The notes under the pieces were generated by a model. That model did not search any database. It was not told the origin of the DNA and saw only the letters and a list, made by a program, of their open reading frames with translations. The translations under genes and the position numbers were made by a program. Below are positions 24,886-35,571 of a stretch of DNA of 64,000 nt, in pieces. Origin of the DNA: Viola odorata (lineage: Eukaryota > Streptophyta > Magnoliopsida > Malpighiales > Violaceae); assembly GCA_963691705.1 (NCBI GenBank), contig OY829538.1:51239151-51303150 (forward strand), in the 5' to 3' direction. Each line of letters begins with the position of its first letter. Within the stretch, counting starts at the first letter, position 1.

Positions 24886-25228
24886 TTAATATATAATCAT
24901 TAAGGATTTTTCGGGTTGTGTTATGTTTGAATTAGATTAATTTACTATCAAAAGGGTATAGAAGACATCTCATAAATCGATTTTTTTTTTTTATAAATAA
25001 CATATTAGCCTTTTTAATTTATTCAACATTTCATTTTAATCCTTCAGTTAATTAGTCTTATGATTACTTCCTTTCTTCTTTTCTTTCAAGTGTGCAGGAT
25101 TTACACTTCTTCGGATTTCTTATGTTTTTTTCTTCTCTGTTTCGTTTTTTATGTTAGAAAAACTATATGTAAGAGAAAGATCGAGGTGCTGATAAACAAC
25201 ATTCTAAAAATATTTAATTTTTATAATA
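24886..25228. other. AT-rich spacer
   Basis: No gene, RNA or structured repeat is recognised. Short plus-strand frames of hydrophobic residues have no domain. Confidence 0.5.
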
Positions 25229-25503
25229 TAATGATTTCTTCTAACTTAAAGTCAGGTATCATAACAACAATAACAAATTAAAATAGTAACCCAGGAGTAT
25301 AATGATTATTTTTGTGTTTTCGTCTTGAGAAAGATGGTTGTATTTATAGGCTTGGATTGACAATAAATTGTAAAATAAATAAGGAATTCAAGAGGAATCT
25401 TCGATTACAAATTGAATTTGACTTATTCAAACTCAAAATAACTGCTTGACCACGAGTAGAAAAAGAAGGGATTAAAATCTTTGGAATATCTTAATATTTA
25501 CAA
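25229..25503 (+). repeat. LTR-like direct repeat, left copy
   Basis: It matches 29752-30017 in the same orientation, sharing 'aacccaggagtat', 'gatggttgtatttatagg' (TATA-like) and an end in 'atatttacaaca'. The copies are diverged by small indels. They could be old LTRs of a retroelement whose interior has decayed and been invaded by hAT elements, but no primer-binding site or polyprotein is visible. Confidence 0.5.
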
Positions 25504-27171
25504 CAATCACCCAGATATTACAAAGGTTCAAGATAGGAACTCCTGGGTTAATACATAGAGTACAATTTTTTGAATATGGTATTTTTTAGACTATGAACTA
25601 GACCTAAATAAATAGATTTTATCCTCATAGAGATAAAGGTGAAGTTTAAAACTTCTATCAATCATTAGTTTTTTTGCAATGTGGGGAATATATTTATCAT
25701 ATTGTTCCCCCACAATTTCTTGTTGTTAACGTTGTTGTGTGCGTTTTGGCCACGAGCATGCCTGGATGTTAATGAATGCTCTAAAGATTATGCCACAATT
25801 TCATAGCCATATCCATATAGGTGATTTCATCAAGAGTATCTGCAACCAATACACCACCCATAGGAATATAAAACCATTAAGAGATTCAACTCATCCTCTC
25901 ATTCAATGTAGTCTAACCTTCTCATAACATAGGAAGAGACAAATAGTATAATGCTAGCATAATTAACAAGTGACTTGTTATTTATTACCCATATGAACCT
26001 TCTTTATGGGATCTCCAATCACAAAGATTGGGTTCCCATCACTATTAATTTCACAAATCGGCTCAAGTCTCATTCCCCTTCATGTTAATTAGTCAAAGGA
26101 TCAACAAAATTTACTTGTGACATCTCATAGTCAACTAAAATAATTTTATCATTACCACATTAATTTTATCATTGCAAGCCTTATCTTAACAATCACAATG
26201 CATCAATACATAGGTGTTACACCCAATAGAATTTTTACATGCTGTAAAATTTCATGCCAAAATTATTAACATCACTAGTGGATTTTTTTTCTCATCAAAT
26301 AACATCACTATTGTGAATTTTATCTCATTTGAATATAAAATTCAATTATGATCATTGTATTTTCTAATACAACGGAAACTCAAATTATATATGATATCAC
26401 AATTTATGGTACCCCTTAAGTACTTCATTAAAGGGTACTGGAAAAAACTTGACATCAAAATGTCCAATTTTTGAGAAATTTCTCAACACAAAGTTCATGT
26501 GATAGCATTATGCTATCACATCTCTTATCATTTATTTATTTTTACTCCCATTATTATTGCCACAAACTCACAAAGTATTAGTATACTTCATGACATTTAA
26601 AAAAAAGAAATTATTATTATTATAATATTTGGATCCCCACATTTGTAAATATTATTCTACTTATTTATGTATAAAAATCAATTCTACCAAATAAATGTAT
26701 TTGATACCTACTTAATTCTCATATAATTACACATGATTTAAGGGTGGGAGTAAATACAAACACAAATATTAAAGTGTTCACATATATTAGAGATATCCAT
26801 TATAATGATAATTGTATGTGGAAAACTCACTCTCTCTTTTACAATAAATATTAAAAAACAATTTTCTATTTTCCTTAGTTTCGAATATAATAAAATTATT
26901 TAATAATTTGATTGCAAACTTTTTGACTATTAAAATATATACTTTATATATTTGTCTCAATAAATAAGCTCTCTGTACACTTAGTTAGCTATACAAGTCA
27001 CAAGATACAACATAATTTCCAAACTGTTCTTTCTCTTTCTTTTTAATATGGGACAAACATTGCAATTAAATTGATAATAAAGCCTATAGCCGTTTTTAGA
27101 ATTTTGCTTTACACATAATACCCATTTTAATGGCTTTTGTTTCTTACCAGTTGAATTTCATCGGTTTTATA
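25504..27171. other. AT-rich, non-coding retroelement-like DNA
   Basis: The stretch to about 26500 contains phrases typical of untranslated retroelement leaders. The rest to 27171 is simple A/T-rich sequence. No protein domain is found in any frame. Confidence 0.4.
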
Positions 27172-27559
27172 ATTAATTCTACGGTTGTACAAAAAACCGA
27201 CCCAATCCATCTGATCCGTATAACCGACCTGACACTGCTATAATCGCGGGTAACGGTTATATAACCGACTCGTTATAGTTGGGTTGGGTCGGATAGCTGG
27301 TCGAGTTTTTAAAAACCGCTTATAACCGACCCAACCCGTCTACCTACTATCAATAGCCCTTTTTCATATCATTGGCAGTTGTGGTTGTTCAAACATTTGT
27401 TGTAGTGATAGAGAGAAAGGTAAAGAAGCAACTAATGACAGTGATCAACAAGCTAATGTGGCTGGCTTGTGTGATGATTTCAGTTGCATTCCTTGCGCTC
27501 TCCTATGTGGTTGTGGGCAGTCATGAAACTTGGCTGGCAATTTGGGTGACAGCTATAAG

Positions 27560-29086
27560 CAGGGACGGATCCAGCCCATGGCCAGGGTGGGCTTCCGCCC
27601 ACCCTGGCCCAATCAAAATTTTTTTTTTACCTTAACTTAAATATTTAATTAAATTGTACCCTATTATCACTTAATAGGATCAGTGGCGCAATGGTAGAGC
27701 GTTTAACTCCAAGTCTGAACGTTCCGTGTTCGATTCACCTCAATACCACTTTTTTAAAATGTTTTTTGCTATTGTTTCCTCATTTGCCAAATCCCTAAAA
27801 ATCTCTGTTTAATTTTTTTGAGCCTTCATTCATCGTCAACAGTCTCTTCTCCTCCTCCTCACCCAAACCAAACCAACATCGCCTCCCTCTTCGCCTCCGC
27901 CAAAGCTCACCGTCATCGCCGCCTTCCCAACCCGCCAAAGCTCACTGCCATCGCAGCCTTCCCAATAATATTTAAGGTGCTCCATTCTTCTTTATTTTCT
28001 GCTCCAGTGGCTGATGGTGTCTCAATTTCCTCTAGTTTATGGTATATTTTCTTACCGTAAACCATTGAGGGTTTACACAAAAGAATGGTAAAATTGGTAG
28101 TTGAAGCTTTTTGATGAACATTGTTGAGTTGCTCGAGCGTATTATTGTTTTGAAACAGACCTAAAAAATCTAAGTTAAAACAGGGATTATTTTACCAGGT
28201 TTGCATATATGCCATGTTTGCCAGACTATTGCTTGGTACATGTAAATACGGCAAGTAGTAATAATAAATAAAAATAGATATAATAGATGAGTAATTGAGG
28301 CTTTTAAGGTGCTTCTGCTTGTGAGGTGTGTGGCTTTGAAGGAAGAAGCAGTGTTGATGAGGCAGTCACGCATGGTATGTGAGATGTATGGCAATTTTAT
28401 TAGAATTTTTATGCGGTGTGTTGTGTGTGCATAATTTTCATAGCTATCTAGGGTGGAATTTTGAGGGTTATGTTTGTAAAGTGGACTAGGTGTCATAAGA
28501 GGTTTAGTCGACTGCAATTGCAGTTTAGAGTTCAAGTGAGAGGCTTTATTTCTGTCTACGATTAATGTTGTCAGTGAAGTACCTAAGATGACATGAGCTT
28601 GAGAGTTGCCAAATTACTTGAGAATCTATGCGGAGCTTTTGTGTTATTTGTTTCTATGATTTAAGGGAGGTCTCATGACAGACATCTAAAATATTTTTGT
28701 CATGGAATTGGTCTTGTCATTGTAACTTTGTGTGATAATGAAGACGGGGAGAGGGGAAAGCAAGTGAAGTAGTGAAAATGGTTCGATGATGTTTCATGAA
28801 TGTATCATCGGTAGCCTACAATATTGTGAAAAATGCTGGGATAAACACCAGAAATGGGGACTACCCGAGCTAATGATAGATCCATGCTTGAGTAGATGTG
28901 TAATTGCTATTAAAATGGTTCACATGACTTGAGAATTAATATGTTAACTGTAATTGCTATTAAAATGGTTCACATGACTTAAAATGGTTCGCTTACTTTT
29001 CCTTTAAAAAACTCCTAAAAAAAATTTCGGGGGCGCTGCCCCCGAACCCCCGCCCCCCCTGGAAATAATTCCTGGATCCGTCCCTG
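27560..29086. mobile_element. hAT-type non-autonomous element
   Basis: The termini are CAGGGACGGATCCAG and its exact inverted copy at 29072-29086. The 8-bp duplication gctataag flanks both sides (27552-27559 and 29087-29094). Just inside each end are GC-rich inverted stretches (gggtgggc/gcccaccc at the left, gggggc/gccccc at the right). The 1.5-kb interior contains a tRNA-Trp-like sequence and no transposase. Confidence 0.92.
27676..27751 (+). pseudogene. tRNA-Trp(CCA)-like pseudogene inside the hAT element
   Basis: The sequence has a D-arm (AGTGGCGCAATGGTAGAGCG), an anticodon loop CTCCAAG with CCA in place, and a T-arm core GTGTTCGATTCAC, all close to tRNA-Trp. The acceptor stem does not pair (5' ggatcag against 3' ctcaatacc), so it is unlikely to make a functional tRNA. 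Confidence 0.7.
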
Positions 29087-29431
29087 GCTATAAGGACAGT
29101 AATTATGGTAGCAACGATTGGGACAATGTCATACTGGGTGATTGTTCAAAGAATCGAAACGAGAAGCATTCGAAGGTCATCAATGAGTCGATCGCGATCG
29201 GGGTCGATGTTGGTGATGGCAGAGTCGGATATTTTGGACAATGAGTATAGAAAAATTTCCCATTCCTATAACCGCCAACCCACGGTTAACCGCCTATAAC
29301 CGCTCAACCCATCAATTGGTGGTTATAGATGGATAACCGACCAAACCCGGCCTGTTAAAAATTTGGTGGGTTGGTGCTGGTTATGAGCCATAACCGCCCC
29401 AACCCAACCCATGTACAACAGTAATTAATTC

Positions 29432-29751
29432 ACCGTACCCGATTGAAATATACCATCCACGCTAGCACCATTTAATTATTACTTTTAATAATAGTTAATG
29501 ACAATCCTTAAAAACTTTATATCCGCTCCATTATTAAAAAATACCCTTCATAATATTAGTATCCTTAGAAAACAATCAAGACATCTCTTAACACATTAGC
29601 TGAGGATACAGATGGGATAAAAATACTTCTTAGAAGTACGAATGTTAAGAGAATGAACAAGATAGTAAATTTCTTTAGATTGTTAGAAAAATTGTAGGCA
29701 AGATAAAAATCGAAATGCGATGTCCTAAAAGAATTTATTCTCCCAAAATAC
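29432..29751. other. AT-rich spacer
   Basis: No recognisable feature lies between the hAT element and the right LTR-like repeat. Confidence 0.5.
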
Positions 29752-30017
29752 AACGATTTCTTCTTACTTAAAATCAGGTATCAAAATAATAAGAACAAAT
29801 TAAAATAATAACCCAGGAGTATGATGATTATTTTTGTGTTTTGACTTGAGGAAGATGGTTGTATTTATAGGCTTGGATACAATAAATTGGCCAATAAATA
29901 AGGAATTTTTATGATATAGCAAGAGAGAATTTTTAGTTATAAACTGAATTTGACTTTTGACCACAAGTAAGAAAAGATGAAGGATCAATACTTTTGTAAT
30001 ATCAAAATATTTACAAC
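29752..30017 (+). repeat. LTR-like direct repeat, right copy
   Basis: Partner of 25229-25503 in the same orientation. It keeps the TATA-like 'tgtatttatagg' and the 'atatttacaaca' end. About 4.5 kb separates the two copies, 2.2 kb of which is the later hAT insertion. Confidence 0.5.
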
Positions 30018-30528
30018 ATTTTCTTCTGCTAATTTCAGGCTATACTTGCAAATCCCATGGATACCACTGTCTTATTTTTTTTTTTTAATCTTGAAAGTAA
30101 ATTTAGTGTTAGTTTTTATTTATGGAACTATAATCTTTTCGATTTAACTACTAATATTTATATTTGCTATAAAAAAATAGCTAAAAGACAAAAATGAGTA
30201 GTAGAGTAAAATCTTAAAGGAAGAGTGTGGGAGGGAATAACTCCACCCTTACTTCTAGCTTCTTATTAGGGTTAAACCAAAATTTGGTCCCTGCAGTCTA
30301 ATTGATTGACTTATTTCACCTTTCTGTTTTAAAAAAGTAGTATTACATCCTTCCACTGTAGTTTTATGTTGGATTTCAGCCCTCACCCTAACGCCATCCA
30401 ATTTTTCTGTCTGTTTGCGTACGTGTCGTGCCACATGTCACTGACGTGTCATGCCACCGATTGCTGACGTGTCACACCACGTAAGCAAAAGCCAAACGGG
30501 TCGCAAAATGCCAAATTTTGCATGAAAT

Positions 30529-30593
30529 GGGACTCAAACCCACGACCTCATGGTTTCTTGTGCACTACCAACTAAGCTAGACCAATTGATTGT
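30529..30593 (-). pseudogene. tRNA-derived unit T1 (copy 1, shortened)
   Basis: On the minus strand it reads a D-arm like TAGCTTAGTTGGTAG, a shortened anticodon region (tgcacaagaaaccatgag) and a B-box-like GGGTTTGAGTCCC. The anticodon arm is deleted, so it cannot be a tRNA, but the internal pol III boxes are recognisable. Confidence 0.65.
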
Positions 30594-30657
30594 TAACATT
30601 TTAATAAAATCTGACTATTACCTTCCATGTTTTTCAACAAGAACACCAGCAAAAGAG

Positions 30658-30720
30658 GGGCTCGAACCCACGACGTCATGGTTCAGAGCCATGCGCTCTA
30701 CCAACTGAGCTGGACAGCTT
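30658..30720 (-). pseudogene. tRNA-like unit T2 (copy 1)
   Basis: The minus strand reads CAGCTCAGTTGGTAGAGCGC, an anticodon loop CTCTGAA and GTGGGTTCGAGCCCC, a perfect B box. It resembles tRNA-Lys(CTT) with the anticodon changed to CTG. The acceptor stem is unpaired. Confidence 0.65.
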
Positions 30721-31150
30721 CTATGTTAACTTTTTAATAAACTCTGACTATTATCTCCCATCTTTTTCAACAATAACACCAACAATATGATCATCTCTGG
30801 ACCCGAGGTTATTTTAAATTATTAATTATTATGTTGTTAAATATTTAAGTTTTCAAATAAGATATATATGTTTTGTTCATATATTTATTATATATAAATT
30901 TAGTTATGGGTGGGCTATTAGTACTGTAATTATTTATTCGCATTTGTTTTATATATTTAAATTTTAATGGACAAATTGATTATAACTAATAATTAGAAGT
31001 ACTAATAGCCCACCCATAAATTATTTATTCCATTAAAATTTATTAAAATGGGAGGTAATAGTTAGATTTTATTAGTAAAAATGTTTGTGCTGCTGTTATT
31101 GTTGAAAACATGGGAGGTAATAGTCAGATTTTATTAAAGTGTTAACACAG

Positions 31151-31224
31151 AAGCCTTCTAACTCAGTTGATAGAGCGCAAAGCTCTTAACCATGACGTCG
31201 TGGGTTCGAGCCCCACTTCAGCTC
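31151..31224 (+). pseudogene. tRNA-Lys(CTT)-like unit T3 (copy 1)
   Basis: It reads TAACTCAGTTGATAGAGCGC, a loop CTCTTAA (anticodon CTT) and GTGGGTTCGAGCCCCAC. The body is close to plant tRNA-Lys(CTT). The 5' and 3' ends do not form an acceptor stem, so it is a tRNA-derived relic and not a working gene. Confidence 0.7.
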
Positions 31225-31290
31225 TTTTGCTGGTGTTCTTGTTGAAAAACATGGGAGGTAATAGTCAGATTTTATTAAAATGTTAACATA

Positions 31291-31352
31291 GAAGTAGCTT
31301 AGCTCAGTTGGTAGTGCACAAGAAACCATGAGGTCGTGGGTTTGAGTCCTAT
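31291..31352 (+). pseudogene. tRNA-derived unit T4 (copy 1, shortened)
   Basis: Mirror partner of T1: TAGCTCAGTTGGTAG, then a shortened anticodon region and GTGGGTTTGAGTCC. Confidence 0.65.
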
Positions 31353-31873
31353 TTTGTGCAAAATTTGGCATTTTGCGACCCGTTTGGCTTTTGCCTACGT
31401 GGGTTGACACGTCAACAATCGGTGGCATGACACGTCGGCAGTCAGTGACACGTGGCACGACACGTACGCAAACGGACGGAAAAATTGGATGGCATTAGGG
31501 TGAGGGCTGAAATCCAACATAAAACTACAGTGGAAGGATGTAATATTACTTTTTAAAAACAGAGGGCTGAAATAAGTCAATCAATTAGACTGCAGGGACC
31601 AAATTTTGATTTAACCCATAGTTAATGTTGGACAAAATTTCTTTAGCATAGAAAACAATGACCAAAATAGGATTTTGCTCTAGAGATAAAAGATAGAAAG
31701 TTGAGGGGTCACAGACTATTGGGCTGCATAACCAAAGCAATTCAGGTGTTCCCAAACCAAATCGAAAGGAGAAAATTGGTAAACACAGAAAGTGGGGGGA
31801 AATGATAATAGAGGAAAAAAACTAAGGAGTCAAAACAATCAGGAATCCAACGGTATAAAGTTCCACACCATAC

Positions 31874-34120
31874 CTTGCACTGGCTGTAAGTAGCATTGCA
31901 ATTGTCAGCTGCCAGGCCCAATTTTAATAAGGAAGATGCAGCATATGTATACCTGAGGCATTGACATTAAAACAAGAAAAAAGACGAGGCATTAACCATT
32001 TAAGTTTTAATACAAAGACACAAGACATATCACTCAAAATACCACATGCTAACAATGGACAAAACATCTGAAGTGTACCATATAGCAATCTAAATCATCA
32101 TTTAATGATGAGTAAAGACGAGCAATAATTAGACAAACACCTTGAATAAAAACAACAAAAGAATTAAAATAAATATAACAAAGGAAAGAACTGGTATACA
32201 CATAACGCAGGACAAGAATTCAACTCGAGTCCTTTACCTAATGAGCCTTTTAAGTCTTTTAACTAATTATGAAGGTCAGAGGTTACTTTGAGTTTATGTT
32301 TAATTTTGTCAAGAGTCAGGTATTTCAGTACTTTCTAGCATTGCTGGAAATTCTCGAATTAGAAAATTTTAATTCAATGCAAGCTTTTTATTTAGAAATA
32401 AAAGACCTTTTTATGCAATTCAACCCTCTGGTGTGACTCCTAAGAATCCTAGGTGCGAGATTTAGCTCATCTTTATTTATCTCCACTCGTTTTCAATTCT
32501 TTTAACACATCATCTCGAAATTCCTACTTCTGGTCTACCAAACAACCACCATATGATTCCTAAACCACTAGTTTCAACCCTAGACTAATCCATAATTCCA
32601 TTCTCACAACCCTAGTTTTCCATTTCAATCTACAACAGCCCCAAATTCCCTAAGAAGCAGATCTCCCAGGACAACCTCTAGGCTGTCTTGCAACAGTTTG
32701 ATATACCCCCTATTCTGTCCTGCATTAACATGACATAGTGGCTGTTAATACTATATTACTTGCCCCATGATCACATGTACTACCTCTTTAAACCTGCAAG
32801 TAAATACATATTGACATATAAGATAGATCTTAAGTGATGGACAAAACTATAGTGACTGAAGAGGGTCTGGATTGTAATAAGTAACCATAAATCTTCACTC
32901 ATTGTACATTGTGTACTAAATGCAAGTTTCGTCTGTAAACCCAAAGTAAAGAGTTAGATCAAAAGTGATATTTCCCAAAGGGACCGCAAATAAACTTTGT
33001 ACTCTTTTTTAATCCTTCAGTCAGAACTTTCAATCGCTGTGTATGTGTATATTATGCTCGGCTAACAAAACTGTACTTCAGAGCATAGAATTAGCTCCTC
33101 TAAGATATAAATCTTACTTCTATCCTAGAGAGAGAAAGAGAGAATAAATCCTTACTTTTCAAGCTTTATATATACTTTAGTGGCATCACGGTATAAATCA
33201 AAGGCCATTTGTTCCTTGCCATCCTCTTCAAGAATAGCACAAGCATCAACAAACAGTTGAACAGCAGCATCAGGCATTGGATCTTCCAGAGTACTATGAC
33301 ATGGAAAATGTAAAGAAATTTCAAAATGAAGTGTTCAACTATATTCCATCCAACATGATTGCATTGAACATTTTAAAAGGTATATTCTCATTTTGGGTAC
33401 CTTGCAACACAAAATACAAATTTTGCGACATATAAAACATAGACGATCATATTCAAATGCCTACACATGTCGTATGACAATAACAACAAATGAACAATGG
33501 ATGAATAATTATTTCCGTTGAAAAATGAAAAAAATGATAAAAAGGAAACAAAAAAGGAAGAGGAGTGAAGTCACACAGAGTGGATGAGAAGCTGGAACAT
33601 CTGAGAGATGAATACTCATGATACAATTAATATAACCCTTAGAATTTTATGACATACTAATCCCCAAAATATTTTCCAACGCCAGTTACTTAACAAGAAT
33701 TTTGGACGTTATGAGTTCATATCCACATTTAGCTAAGTAAGACAAGACATGTGACCGATAAAAGTTATAGGACATACGAATAATTCAGTGTGTGAAAAGA
33801 AAAAAATCTTCAATGAATTAAGTTCCTTATTGACTTTTTATATAAACCCAAGAAAGTATCCTAATTACTAAATGAATGACGTCTCATGGAAATGGTAAGC
33901 TCAGACAAGAAGCAAGTATCAACAAGAAATATGAACACTAAGAGGATAAACAGTGTGCTCACTGAGCAGCCTTTTCAAGAGCATCTTATGCAGGCTGCGA
34001 TCTCCCACACTCAATATACAACTCGGACGCCCTTCTGTAAAAGTCAGTGACTTCATTCCAATATCATAGTTCCTTAGCTAGACCAGCAGCAGATTCCATA
34101 TGTCTAGTTATTTTGTAAGG
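31874..34120 (-). pseudogene. Gamma-SNAP gene fragment, upstream exons
   Basis: Three minus-strand exons match plant gamma-soluble NSF attachment protein. About 33963-34120 has HMESAAGLAKEL, then VTDFYRRASELYIECGRSQP. 33156-33293 has AAVQLFVDACAILEEDGKEQ and YIKLEK. 31874-31952 has YAASSLLKLGLAADNCNATY and SQCK. Gamma-SNAP is a TPR-like adaptor that brings the ATPase NSF to SNARE complexes. The first exon here has two stop codons (TGA after AKEL and TAA after SQPA) and the gene's N-terminus is missing, so it is a pseudogene. The next exon expected downstream, beginning AYL, is not here; it sits on the plus strand at 44417, across the proposed inversion. The 5' break abuts the truncated GRAS gene. 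Confidence 0.85.
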
Positions 34121-34155
34121 GCCTGAAGGAAGAGGCTGATCTTGTGGCGGTTAAG

Positions 34156-35571
34156 ATGAACGACAAGCGCGAGAGCAAGTACTCTTTGGATGGTTTGAGT
34201 GGAAAGAAGAATCCCCTTCCTGAGGATCTGAATTTAGGGGAAGACAGGGGTGCCAAACAGTCAGCTGTTTGTTCCGAGCCAACTGTGACTCCTGCAGATT
34301 TTGACATGGTGTTACTCAATTGTGGGCAAAGTGAATCTGCTCTTCGTGTGGCTTGGCAGAATCGTAAAAGCAAGAATATGCAACGTAATGGACAAACAAA
34401 AGGGTTTAATGGCGGTAAAGGTCGAGGCAAGAAGCAGGGAGGCAAAAGGAATGTTGTGGATTTGAGAATTCTGTTGACCCTTTGCGCACAAGCTGTTGCA
34501 GCAGATGATCGGAGGACTGCGAATGACTTGTTGAAGCAGATTAGGCAGAATGCTTCTCCAACAGGAGATGGGATGCAGAGGCTGGCCCTTGTTTTTGCTG
34601 ATGGACTTGAAGCACGCTTTGCTGGGTCTGGTACCCAGATTTACAAAGCATTTATCACAAAACCAACAACAGCTGCTGATGTGTTGAAAGCTTATCACTT
34701 ATTTCTTGCTGCATGTCCTTTTAGGAAGCTGTCAAATTTCTTCTCAAATAAAACAATTATGAATGTTTCTGAGAAGGTAGAGAGGCTTCATATTGTCGAT
34801 TTTGGTATTCTATATGGTTTCCAATGGCCTTGCCTAATTCAACGTCTCTCTTCTCGGCCCAGTGGGCCTCCCAAGCTTCGGATCACAGGAATTGATCTTC
34901 CACAGCCTGGTTTCCGACCTGCTGAAAGGGTTTTGAAAAACTATGCTGATACTTTCAAGGTTCCATTTGATTTCAATGCTATAGCACAGAAGTGGGACAC
35001 CATTCAAATTGAGGATCTCAAGATTGATAGAAATGAGGTGCTTGCTGTTAACTATATGTACAGACTAAGAAATTTGCTTGATGAGACGGTAGTGGTTGAG
35101 AGTCCTAGAAATGTTGTTCTCAATCTGATCAGAAAGATGAATCCAGATGTTTTCATACAAGGGGTCGTGAATGGAGCCTATAGCGCTCCTTTCTTCATAA
35201 CTCAATTTCGAGAGGCTCTCTTCCACTACTCCACCTTGTTTGATATGCTGGAAACTAATGTGCCTCGTGAGGTTCCTGAGAGGATGCTGATAGAGAGAGA
35301 GATTTTTGGGCGGGAGGCAATGATTGTCATTGCATGTGAAGGTGCAGAGAGGATTGAGAGGCCAGAGACATACAAGCAGTGGCAGGCTCGGAATCTAAGA
35401 GCTGGATTTAGGCAGCTCCCTTTGAACCAGGAGATCTTTGAGACAGCAAAGCAGAAGGTGAATGAGATTCACCACAAGGATTTTGTAATTGATGAAGATA
35501 ACCAGTGGTTGCTCCAAGGTTGGAAGGGTCGGATAGTTTATGCACTCTCTTCTTGGAAACCTAATACTTGA
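34156..35571 (+). CDS. N-terminally truncated GRAS-domain protein (LISCL/SCL14-like)
   Basis: The open frame from the first ATG gives 471 residues without introns. The frame is open back to a stop at 34105, and similarity to LISCL proteins starts near 34117. A complete GRAS domain order is visible: LHR1 (LRILLTLCAQAVAADD), the VHIID-like LHIVDFG, a shortened LHR2 region, PFYRE-like residues (EREIFGREA) and a C-terminal SAW motif ending VYALSSWKP. LISCL proteins are about 650-770 residues, so the acidic activating N-terminus is missing. Six to seven residues are lost after AERV (near 34935), and a second small deletion lies near ESALR. GRAS proteins of this group are transcription co-regulators (SCL14 works with TGA factors in detoxification). 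This copy is intact as an ORF, but its structure suggests a truncated duplicate. Confidence 0.75.
   Translation: MNDKRESKYSLDGLSGKKNPLPEDLNLGEDRGAKQSAVCSEPTVTPADFDMVLLNCGQSESALRVAWQNRKSKNMQRNGQTKGFNGGKGRGKKQGGKRNVVDLRILLTLCAQAVAADDRRTANDLLKQIRQNASPTGDGMQRLALVFADGLEARFAGSGTQIYKAFITKPTTAADVLKAYHLFLAACPFRKLSNFFSNKTIMNVSEKVERLHIVDFGILYGFQWPCLIQRLSSRPSGPPKLRITGIDLPQPGFRPAERVLKNYADTFKVPFDFNAIAQKWDTIQIEDLKIDRNEVLAVNYMYRLRNLLDETVVVESPRNVVLNLIRKMNPDVFIQGVVNGAYSAPFFITQFREALFHYSTLFDMLETNVPREVPERMLIEREIFGREAMIVIACEGAERIERPETYKQWQARNLRAGFRQLPLNQEIFETAKQKVNEIHHKDFVIDEDNQWLLQGWKGRIVYALSSWKPNT

Larger units (their letters stand above)
27360..29299 (+). pseudogene. C-terminal PGG-domain end of an ankyrin-repeat membrane protein, split by an hAT insertion
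   Basis: The left part (27360-27559) reads SLAVVVVQTFVVVIERKVKK, then WLACVMISVAFLALSYVVVG and WLAIWVTAI. The right part (29095-29299) continues YWVIVQRIETRSIRRSSMSR and ends ESDILDNEY. This is the last membrane segments and tail of plant ITN1/ACD6-like ankyrin proteins. Taking out the inserted element with one copy of its 8-bp duplication leaves the frame open, so the capture preceded the insertion and was still in frame. The ankyrin repeats and earlier membrane segments are absent. Confidence 0.82.
27180..29423. mobile_element. hAT-like element carrying a captured ankyrin/PGG gene end
   Basis: The ends are TACGGTTGTAC (27180-27190) and the inverted TACTGTTGTAC (29413-29423), 10 of 11 bases alike. 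They are flanked by the 8-bp direct repeat attaattc at 27172-27179 and 29424-29431, the duplication size of hAT elements. Sub-terminal DNA on both sides is full of ACCGACCC/AACCGCCC motifs. The centre is the 3' end of an ankyrin-PGG gene, interrupted by another hAT element at 27560-29086. There is no transposase, so the element is non-autonomous. Confidence 0.78.
30269..31617 (+). mobile_element. Foldback MULE-like element with tRNA-derived units, copy 1
   Basis: The ends are gggttaaaccaaaatttggt and its inverted copy (gggttaaatcaaaatttggt), and the arms are complementary over about 450 bases. Each arm holds, from outside in, a region of gacacgtca/tgacgtgtc palindromes, a shortened tRNA-like unit, a spacer of about 70 bases and a second tRNA-like unit. 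The AT-rich centre includes a small inverted 'tgggtggg(c)tattagtac'. Flanks are ttcttatta on the left and atagttaat on the right. They do not match each other, but each matches, in reverse complement, a flank of copy 2. No protein is encoded. Confidence 0.85.

Noticed and set aside
27818..28060. Plus-strand frame with Ser/Pro/His-rich start inside the inner hAT element
   Set aside because: Looks like a leader or UTR composition; no domain and no splice support, so not called as a captured gene.
30529..31352. Working tRNA genes
   Set aside because: Acceptor stems do not pair and the outer units lack an anticodon arm; they are repeated symmetrically within a transposable element.
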